Below are positions 55,626-64,000 of a stretch of 64,000 nucleotides of DNA, one piece after another. The position numbers and the translations under genes were made by a program. Below the pieces are notes generated by a model that searched no databases, was not told the DNA's origin, and worked only from the letters and a program-made list of their open reading frames with translations. Numbering within the stretch: position 1 is the stretch's first letter; each line of letters opens with the position of its first letter. Source of the DNA: Dryococelus australis. Taxonomy: Eukaryota; Arthropoda; Insecta; Phasmatodea; Phasmatidae. The DNA lies in assembly GCA_029891345.1 (NCBI GenBank), contig CM056997.1:219542172-219606171 (forward strand), given 5' to 3'.

Positions 55626-56789
55626 TGAACTGTTTCATTATAGGATGGTGTGTTGGAAAAATAAATTACACGCATTGCATTACATAGGAGAAGGAAATAT
55701 TTTTGCGAAGTTCAACATAGAAGTCCCCACATACTTATGTCTGGGATATTTAAAAAAAAATTATAATGGGCTTGGTAAGATGACGACTGGCTATCGTGGT
55801 AAGTGTATTTGTGTGAGTTGTGTGATGGGCTGGTGCTTGTGTAATGAATTAATGACAATAATAATAATAAAATTTGTAATAGGCTTTGACATTTAAAGTT
55901 TGTCTGTTGTGGCAAGTGTGTATTTGCCAGTTGTATACTGGCTTGGTGAATTGGTATCAATGGTTGATGTGTTAAGGTAAACCAGGCTGTTAGCAATCGA
56001 TGAAGGTTGGTAAAATGGAGAGATGTTAGATTGTGTTTGTGTGTGTATGCATGTGTATTCATGTGTATGCATGGATCGATGGGTGTGTGACTGTGTGTAT
56101 GTAAGTGTTTGTGTGTGTGTGCGTGCGTGGTTCCATGGCTGAGTGCATGTATGTGAGTGTACATGTGTATGTGTAACAGTTAACTTTTTTTGTATTTTTT
56201 TGGGAATTATTTGGATTTTTTAAATATTTATAAATTAATAAATAGTTACACAATTACTTCATTACTCGTGATCAGTCGAGCTGCAGCGAGTTTATCAGGT
56301 TAGCTGGGCGAAGGACGTTGGTGAGGTCATATCTACACAACAGCTCTGGTATGAGTATTGTATCAGAAGTGTATGTGGTAAAATAAAATATAAATTTCAA
56401 ATATTTGCATTCTCTAGGACTCGAACCCCATAGCGGAAATCGAACCTCCGTATCGGAAGTGTAGTGCACTAGAAGTGTATTTGTAAATTTAAAAAAAATT
56501 AAGCAATTTAAAGAAGTGTTGCATGTCGGAGGGACCTGATTTCGAAGCCCGTAACCATAAATAAATAAAATTATCTCTTGGACTTAGAAGAATTGGGGTA
56601 ATTTTGCTCAGTGATGGGAGAAAGTTTATATAAATCGCGGATGTTGATGTTCAGACATTGAGAAGGTTATATATATTTGGAAGTGATCTTTCGCTATACC
56701 TCAAAGATGAATTGTGAAAATGAAGGTCTGTCTTGACCCAATCTAACATGGATCCACGAACCGCATCATCGCTAACTGGTTGTCTCCAG

Positions 56790-57247
56790 TGTCGACTCTG
56801 CGATCGACTGTTTATCTATGGTCAAAATGCTCGACGAAATTAGAGAACGGCCTGTACGAAGAAACCTTTACATGCGATGAAGCATTATCACAATGGTCAC
56901 AAGCAGGTTTTGCAAGATGGTACAATGAAAGAGTATAGTCAGATCTGCAAGTGTCCGTCTACTGGGAGCTAGCAAGTAGAGCCATAAGTACCTCCTTCTA
57001 CATAGATGTGCACTGTTTCCGCAGACGTAATGACAAGACAGTTAATGCTAACGATGGAATGAATGCAGCAGAGTCTGTTGGTGCCGAATGTACACTTGCA
57101 AGACTTACGCATGAAGTCAGCGAACTTCAAAATAAACGGACGTCTGCTATAACTACTGATAAACATACAACCCCACAAAGAAAAGTAAATTTGATATATA
57201 GGATGAAACAGGAAGTGAAGACGACCATGGCGACAATGATAGTGTAG
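56790..57247 (+). pseudogene. Zinc-finger/coiled-coil ORF of the palindrome, right arm copy (broken)
   Basis: Homologous to the left arm pair at 51,418-50,814. 56,790-56,855 reads CRLCDRLFIYGQNARR, then Asn and stop where the left copy has His-Glu, then RTAC. The downstream frame 56,951-57,247 reads NANDGMNAAESVGAEC, TLARLTHEVSELQNKRT and DKHTTPQRK, then loses the acidic tail of the left copy through a frame change (the gatgatgat run at about 57,247-57,267 lies in another frame). It reads away from the palindrome centre, like its partner. Confidence 0.5.
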
Positions 57248-57789
57248 ATGATGATGATGATGATGATTATTTCCTCGATAGTCCGACACATTTTCACAGC
57301 TAGCTTCTTTTGACAATTGATGTGAGAAAGATAGAAGACAATTTTGTAGACAGACATTTTCTCGATAAGCAACAGGAAAGAGGTGGTTTCAATCGTAAGA
57401 GAACTTAAGGTTCGGGATTATATAAGATTATATGATGAAATTTTTTTTTTCTGAAAATGTAAATACAAAATAATAATAAATAATCGTTGAAAAAACAACT
57501 GTTTCATTTGTGTCTTGACCTTCTTCTATCTTCTATCTTGACTATCTTCATCTCTCACAAATTTAAAGTGGTCCTGTGAGCACTCGCTTATAAACATTAA
57601 AATCTGTAAATAAAATGATAACAAAGACCTTAGTATAAAGACGCATGGATAGCTGATTGCAAAAACAAAAATTAATTCTGCTGAGATGTACAAATTTCAG
57701 AGACATTAGGTGAATCATTATTTTCTTGTATGTATGGATAGAGGAAGCCGACAAACCTATGCATTGGTGTAAAGACAGTGAAAGATCAG

Positions 57790-58200
57790 GTGGAATGGTG
57801 ATGATTGGTGAATGATTGGTGAATTATTGTTGAGGATTAGTAAGTGATTGGTCAATGATTGGTGAGGGTTGGTGATGATTGGTGATGATTGATAAATAAT
57901 TGGAGAATGATTAGTGATGATCGCTGAATGATTGGTGATGATTGGTAATGGATTGGTGAGGATTGGTGAGGATTGGTTTTTGGTAGGTATTTTTTTTCAT
58001 AAATAATTGGTGAATGATTCGTGATGATTCGTGAGTGATTGGAGATGATTGGTGATAAATAGTGATGATTGGTAAGGATTTGTGAATGATTGTTGATTAT
58101 TGGTGAATGATTTGTAAATGATTGGTGATTGATTTGTTACGATTGATGATTATTGGTGAGGATTGGTGAATGATTGGTGAGGATTGGTGAGGATTGTGAT
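57790..58200. repeat. GATTGGTGAATGATTGG array, right arm outer copy
   Basis: About 400 bp of gattggtgatgattggtg-type units, the complement of the CACCAATC array at 49,910-50,420. A smaller patch with the same unit is at 54,425-54,560 near the centre and 53,625-53,700 on the other side. Confidence 0.85.
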
Positions 58201-58789
58201 AGTCCCAAATACAGTGCCTTTGATATGTTAGCAATGGTGTGAGGAGAATTGTTTAAATGTGTGATTGGTATTTTTAAGAGTGGGATAGTTCGATGGGATG
58301 TTTAGTTTGTGTGAGAGGGGCAGAATGCTTAGCTGATATGGTCGTTAGTATGATTGAATGCCATTTTTTTAATTAACACTATATGGATGTTGTAGATGGT
58401 TAAATTAATAGTATTGGTCTTATGTTGGTATAGGTGGAATGTTTGATTTGTTCGGCAGCTGGAATGGCTTGTTTATATGTGTAAGTTTATAAGGTAAAGT
58501 TAGTTGCTATGAAATGGTAGTCAATATAGTTTAGTGTTATTATTGATCAGTCAATCTGAGGTATGGTGATGGATATGGCCTTTATTGTTAATAGTATGAA
58601 TGAGGCAAGCTTATGTCATGGGGAAAGGTATTAAATCTGTTTTGGTACTCAGTACAATTCGATATGGCTATTAAGTAAGACTGTAATGAGGGGAGGTGAA
58701 GAGGTATCTCGTAATGACTAAAGTATGGTGGTTATGTTAGGTGAATGTCGAGAGAAATAAAAAATATATTTAAAGTTCTTACATGATAA

Positions 58790-58930
58790 TTGGGTAGTCT
58801 ATCTTAGGTGAAGTTATGTTAGGTGGCGTTAGGTTAGGTGAAGTAAGGTTTAATTATATTAGGTTATGTTAAGTTAGGTTAAGTGAAGTTTGGTTATGCA
58901 AATTAGGTTTAATTATTTTAGTTTAGCTGT
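58790..58930. repeat. AGGTTAGGTGAAG array, right arm outer copy
   Basis: Mirror of the CCTAACCT array at 49,695-49,910. Confidence 0.8.
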
Positions 58931-59151
58931 AGTTCTTACTGAACTGTTTAGTGAAACTTTTTTTTAAGTTCGCCATAGAAGTACCAACATACTTAAGTCT
59001 TGGATAGCAAAATTATATTATATTAAGTATATATGTATGTGTGTATGTGTGTGTTTACTTAAAATGTTAAACTTAAAAAGAACAATACTTATTGTTGGCC
59101 TATATAATTTTCGTGATGGTAGGTAGAACAGATGGTATGCATGAGTTACAG

Positions 59152-59346
59152 TGGGTGGAACATTGCATGTTAAGGTACCTGCATGCGAGTGTATAAGCCA
59201 CCGGGTTCTTTTTATAGAGCTGTTTGACATTGGCAGTCGTGAAACTTTGTTGAGAACGATATATGTCCAAGGGTTCTGGTTATATGCTTGCTTGAATGGA
59301 CTGTCTTGAACTGTGTATAAAGATTATGTTCACTACGAGCTGCTGT
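59152..59346 (+). pseudogene. Conserved ORF of the palindrome, right arm copy (one stop)
   Basis: Homologue of 48,935-48,738. Reads GGTLHVKVPACECISHRV, FDIGSRETLL, IYVQGFWLYACLNGLS, stop, TVYKDYVHYELL, stop. A single in-frame TGA replaces a Ser codon of the left copy; otherwise frame, length and final stop agree. It is preceded by gagttacag/tgggtgg, which could be a splice acceptor, although the left arm has gagttaccg at that point. Confidence 0.45.
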
Positions 59347-60049
59347 AGAGATACTATGAGAATGGATTTAAGGATTCTGTTTGTAGTCTGGAGTATGTTA
59401 ATTTATACAAATGAAAAAAAAAGCATTAATTTCTTACTGGTGTTGTATCCAGAAGCCTATGGATTGGTGATGGTTAGGTCTCTAAGAGACCTGTAGTGAT
59501 GAGAAGTTTATATATGGGTTGCTGCAACTTTCATCATCAAAGTGATCGACGACTTAATTTCTAGTTCCTGCTCCTTCCGACATGACGACAGCCGAACCAT
59601 CTGGACCCGCTAGTGTATGAACTCCACAACATTCAGTGGTTAATCGGTGCAGCATTTTCTACAAGGACTTTACCTTCAAGCTTACTGCACGACTACACGA
59701 AGTACATAAGTTCCAGAATAGTCGGTTTCATGTTTAACGAAGGACTAATATTTGTATAAATATGTAACAAATATGAATATTTTTGAAAGTGTTTTTTGCA
59801 GTAATAAAATTGAATATATTTGAAAAATTATTTGAATATTTTATTTCTTATTTTAATCCTGCGTCGTAATTAGTCTGTTAGACCCCGTTAAGAACAGCAA
59901 CACTATTAAATTAAGATAATTTATATTATGGTTATACAGTGCTTAAACAAATAAAAACTCTCGGGATAGAAATGTTTCTTGCAAACTGAATTTCGCGAGC
60001 CTGGTCTTAATATATCGCAAATTATATTCACCTGCTTATAAATATTCGC

Positions 60050-60245
60050 TTTTTGCCTAAAGTAGTTTTGCCTAAAGTCATTATGCCTGAAGTAATTTAG
60101 CCTAAAAGTAATTTCGCGTAAAGTAATTTAGCCCTAAAGTCGTTTTGCTTAAAATTCTGGCCTCTCGCTTAGCTTCGCGAACAGTCGTTTTGCCTATATC
60201 ATTTTTCCTAAAGTCATGTTGCCTAAAATTCTAGCTGCTTATTGA
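60050..60245. repeat. GCCTAAAGT short-motif array at the right edge of the palindrome
   Basis: About ten variants of ttttgcctaaagtcatt at 15-21-bp spacing. The left edge of the palindrome has no such array, so it marks either the true end of one half or a neighbouring element. Similar in style to 28,605-28,770. Confidence 0.7.
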
Positions 60246-61460
60246 CAAGGTATTAGCAGTTCGAATCCTCTTTTAATGGAACCAATATTCATAAAACCCC
60301 ATACTTTAATTTGAAAGGTTTTGAAATATACTTTTAATGCTCTCCTTTGGTATTGTAGGGCTGATAATGTTACTTTTTGTTGCTTTATTTGGTATTCCAT
60401 GCTAAAAGATTTCTGAAGAGCACTCCCATCGTTATTACCGAATCGCTGTCGGCGAATAGACAGCGAGTCTTAAAATCCGCAAAAGAAAATTTTGGTCCAC
60501 GCATTTGTTTGTCACAAAATGGTAGAGTAGGTTTTCTGAATTCGAACCACTGTATTCAGTTTTCCACTATACGTGAATTTGTTAACATTCAGTAAATCCG
60601 CCCACCACTGTTACATTTGCGCTAGGTTTGCATTATGTTTAATTATGTGCGTAAACTTGTGTGTATGTGTGTGCGTGTGTTTGTGATCTCAAGTCTTTGT
60701 ATGTACATCACTACAGTTGCCCTGCACCTTTGTTATATCGAATACAATCGTGTCTTTCTTACTTGGTTCTAATAATTAGTAAGCTTTCTGAATCCATGAT
60801 CGACTTTAGTACAGGCAAGTTGGTAACACTGAGCCCCACTACAAAGTTTTTCCGAGAATTGTGTGCTCTATCTGTGAAAACTGCCCTTTACCCCTGCCCC
60901 ACCGCCAGCCAAAACACAGTGCCACACGCCTGCCAAACTTCCCGCTGCTGACGGATCTCCCTCTGGACCTCCCGCTAAGTCGCATTAGTATACGTGAACT
61001 AGTCTCCATGCCTGACACAACAACCACCAGTGCTGTACATTCTCAGAGGCTAGCTCACATTCCTAGAGCTTGCCACGCGGCACATGTCAACAGCCAGTCA
61101 CTACTTGGCAACACTGACGAGTTTAAAGCAATTTTTAGTCCTCTATAATTTCATGCAATATTAGTGCCGGAAAGGTGCCTTAAAGTGAGTCTCCCATCTT
61201 CTCTTGTCGGCTTGCCTTGTTATACTTTATAAAGAGTTGTTCGAAAAGGTATATAAGGTGGAGGCGTGGGAGTTTATGTAAAACATTTTACAGTATGTCT
61301 TGATGATGTAGGGGACGTCATCCTAAGGATCTTGGAGACCTTCACAGAGCATGTGTGCCATACGTGACGTCATCAACGAGAACCTTTGTACTTTCTTGAC
61401 TGTTTGAAATTGTTGCAGAGAACGCGACAGAAGAAACTTTGTTCCCTCATGAGAGGGCGA
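60246..61460. other. Unannotated stretch with CRE-type sites
   Basis: A B-box-like gcagttcgaatcctc at 60,257. GACGTCA at 61,314-61,320 and a perfect TGACGTCA at 61,365-61,372, the latter in the same gtgacgtcatcaac context as 47,476-47,489. The frame at 60,861-61,148 is Pro/Ser-rich without a known domain. Confidence 0.35.
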
Positions 61461-61495
61461 GAAAGGGGGGGGGGGGGGGGAGAGAGAGAGAGGCT
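61461..61495. repeat. Poly-G / (GA)n tract
   Basis: A run of 14 or so G followed by agagagagag. Confidence 0.95.
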
Positions 61496-64000
61496 GAGGA
61501 AGCGTTACCCAAAATGTGGTTGAACAGAAAAGATTGGATTATTTTTACGGGGATCTTAGTATTGTATTTAAAGTTGAATTATTAGTATGAAAATTCCTAT
61601 TCGCATTTGAGGGGGATTTTGTACATAAATTTGTACAACCTATCTTATTATATTTTGTACTTTTGTGGCCCTGGTGGTCAGTTTGCTGCTATACCTAAAT
61701 ATTTTGTGATCTGGCCGCAACTTTCATCAAACCCTGTCATTTTAACACATTCGTACCCAGTGTACGCAATTGTGTATATAATGCACATAAATACAATGTT
61801 GGGCCGGTGCTGTACTCTACAAGTATCAATGGTCTATGATCTTCTGATTCGTAAACCATGTGTATTAGTACAGGTTGTTATTGATTCATATTTATATAGC
61901 CCAACACAAAGCTTACAGCGTTGTGTTGGGCAACGGTTGTGGCAGCGGAACAAGTTTTGTGAGTACAGCATACGTCATTAAATTTATCGTTTGCAACACC
62001 TGTGACAGTAAAAAAATGTCTGAAAGGGTTTTTGACCTGCAGCACACCATAAAGGAAGCCATTACATACAGTCGAAGACAATATTTTACTGACAAATCAT
62101 GTAAAACTGTTGTAATGATGATTAACACTTGTTTTGTCCACCTACATCGGCTGCTTCATAAATAATAATAATATGAGAATATATATATATATATATAAAA
62201 GATATACCATATTTGCCTTAAGACAATAGTTGCTGCAGCTGCTGTGATATCAATTGGAATATTTGCCTATAAATACCACCTTACACGGAAGGTTAGCTGT
62301 TTGTGTTAGCGAATTGGCGAAGGGTGGCGAAATGGTGAACGAAGTTTGGGCTACCGAGGGACGTCGAAAGAAGGATCCGGTGGCGAATCAGGGTATGAGA
62401 TACTTGTTGGGAGTGTGTAACTTATACGCTGTTGAAGTCGTCTGCTAGTGCGTTACAAGTTAACGGCCATACTGGAGACACGCAACTAATTACTTTGCAT
62501 TAAATAGCCTTGCGAGTGCTATATCAACTCACTAGTTGTCCGAATTTTTGCTCTAAATTTGTGTTATTCTTGCGTTTGTGGAAGGTGAATTTGGCATGTA
62601 AACACGCCTTAATACTACTATCTATGTCTGATTTATTCGGCGACGGAAGAAAACTATGAGCCGGGCATGCGAATTTATTCCTGAAAGTAACAGTGTTTAG
62701 TGTATTCGTATATACCGTGGCTGCATACGTGAAAGATATCGCACAGTAAATTATGTGTATAGTGATGTGTTATCTGCGTAAGTTTGTAAATGAACAGTTA
62801 GAGTGTGTTTAATTTTTGCAAGTGCGATTGTGATTGCTAATAACCTGCCTTAATATCTAGTCTATTAGTTGCTAGCATCGTTAGATGTACAGGCAATTTA
62901 ATAGAACTGGAGATACATATTTTTCTAAATGCCGATTTACTATTTCGGTGTAGGAACTAATGTAATTAATTTATTAGTAGCTGAGTGTCTGAAAGTTTGT
63001 AGAGTGAATGTAAACAGAAACGTGAACAACTGATCCAAACTAGTTCTAAAATAACCTTTAGCTTACTCGTGATAAAAGATCTGTTTGCGAGCATTAATGG
63101 CAAATCGCCTCATAAACCAATACAAGGCTACACCTTAAGAACGTCACCCTTACAATTTTTTTCTCCCCAAGCCAGCAGTTGCAGTGACAAACAAGAAATC
63201 AGCTGTTTATCAACACAAGCTTATACAACCAAATCAGTTCTCATTTTTAAAATAGCTATTGAATGTAGCCTTCCTGATTTGAAATATCCATGGTTTCTCG
63301 AACTCACTCCATGCAGTTTCTGGGGTGACTCATTAACAAAATTAATCACCAATTCCTTCCTCATATTCCCTTCATTGTGTTCTTGGATTACCATTCTCTA
63401 ATGAACCTGCTGTCGACAAGATGTTAAATTTAATAAATAAAGTTTACATGTGTGTTTAGATGGTGATGTATTCAACAGTAGGATGTAATCATTACAATAA
63501 ATGATAACTCCTTACATTTTATCGTTTTACAAATGTAGTTAAAATAAAGAAGACTTAGATAAAGCCAATCTTTTCCTTTAACAACACCATCTGCAAAATT
63601 GAAAAAAGTAACGTGATTTTCTTTAAACGCTATTTCACACTTCTCAAGATTTTTTGGAATACTAATTTTGAGGGCAACTAATTGGACATAAGCGCATTTT
63701 AATATTGATGATGAATCATAGGTATTTAGAATGAGTCGTGCTTTGTGAAACAGCCAGTACTCTAGCCGCTACAGCACCACGGCCTCTGTCGCCTTAAGAA
63801 GGGAGGAATAGAGAGAGGTTTAGGTGGTTTGTAGCAACCAAGGTGTTGAGAGCAAATGAGGGTGAGATATGGCAGATATGCAGCAGTACTGAAATTCAAG
63901 GGTGGGGAAAACAGGAAATCCTCGAGAAAATATGCCAGCCAGCAGCATCAATCAATGTGAAAATCTGTGAGTAACCTCACACGGAAGCAAATATGGATCA
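61496..64000. other. Unannotated right end of the window
   Basis: A short TA run at 62,181-62,199. 62,290-62,450 is a slightly GC-richer open patch (LAVCVSELAKGGEMVNEVW...) that could be an exon, but I cannot support it. At 63,730-63,790 the minus strand has a weak tRNA-like head (GCCGTGGTGCTGTAGCGGCTAG). No other feature seen. Confidence 0.3.

Larger units (their letters stand above)
47981..60049. mobile_element. Giant imperfect palindrome (candidate foldback element), 12.07 kb
   Basis: Left arm about 47,981-53,785 and right arm about 54,320-60,049 are complementary, with an axis near 54,015-54,110. Checked pairs: gcgaatatttataagca (47,981) with the complement at 60,049; ctcgcgaaattcagttt (48,031-48,047) with 59,983-59,999; ccagatggttcggctgtc (48,446-48,463) with 59,587-59,604; acttgcagatctgact (51,261-51,276) with 56,937-56,953; the region 52,530-52,600 with 55,615-55,690; 53,711-53,785 with 54,340-54,426. 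Identity is roughly 75-85 percent by eye with indels. Arms carry corresponding ORF pairs, microsatellites and CCTAACCT and CACCAAT arrays. I saw no target duplication. It could be a giant foldback transposon, or two copies of a 6-kb repeat placed head to head. Confidence 0.8.

Noticed and set aside
47477-61372. The two TGACGTCATCAAC sites as mirrored ends of the giant palindrome
   Set aside because: They lie at different distances outside the arms (about 0.5 and 1.3 kb) and are in the same orientation, so they are not part of the inverted repeat.

Overview
The window looks like accessory, intergenic DNA of an animal, most likely an insect. It is AT-rich and has no operon structure. It is full of microsatellites, AGGTTAGG/CCTAACCT-type repeats, tRNA-derived SINE remnants and decayed transposons of metazoan families. 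I see no host gene that I can defend. The organism call is inference from repeat content only.

Layout. 1-6.7 kb: old tandem and dispersed repeats. 6.8-8.8 kb: a Ty3/gypsy pol remnant on the minus strand, abutted at 8.8-9.25 kb by the 3' end of a non-LTR retrotransposon; a second copy of that non-LTR family lies at 44.9-45.2 kb. 10.0-11.1 kb: a decayed piggyBac transposase. 15,814-27,480: a complete but pseudogenised Polinton/Maverick (11,667 bp) with terminal inverted repeats and a perfect 6-bp target duplication GGCTTC. 28-36 kb: dispersed repeats and a 3 x 99 bp array. 37.5-40.1 kb: a pogo-like DNA transposon. 40.3-40.9 kb: a 6 x 95 bp array. 41,664-42,963: a GC-rich 1.3-kb retroposon with a 15-bp target duplication. 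47,981-60,049: a 12-kb imperfect palindrome (arms about 5.8 kb, loop about 0.5 kb) that carries homologous outward-reading ORFs in both arms. The last 4 kb hold little that I can identify.

The Polinton is the best understood block. From left to right it holds a small TIR-adjacent gene (+), minor capsid (-), A32-like packaging ATPase (+), an unassigned small gene (-), a hydrophobic virion-type segment fused to an adenain-like protease (-), a coiled-coil/acidic/phospholipase-A2-like virion protein (-), retroviral-type integrase with a chromodomain-like end (+), major capsid (+) and protein-primed family B DNA polymerase (-). Together these are the replication, integration, packaging and capsid functions expected of a virus-like transposon. 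Every long gene is broken by stops and frameshifts, so this copy is dead. Almost every gene begins at a shared TATATAATAAATG-like sequence, which is the most interesting regulatory signal in the window.

The 12-kb palindrome is the best candidate for something undescribed. It shows a giant foldback architecture, diverged arms, a C2HC zinc-finger ORF and a second short ORF present in both arms, both read away from the centre, and TTAGG-like and CACCAAT-like arrays between them.
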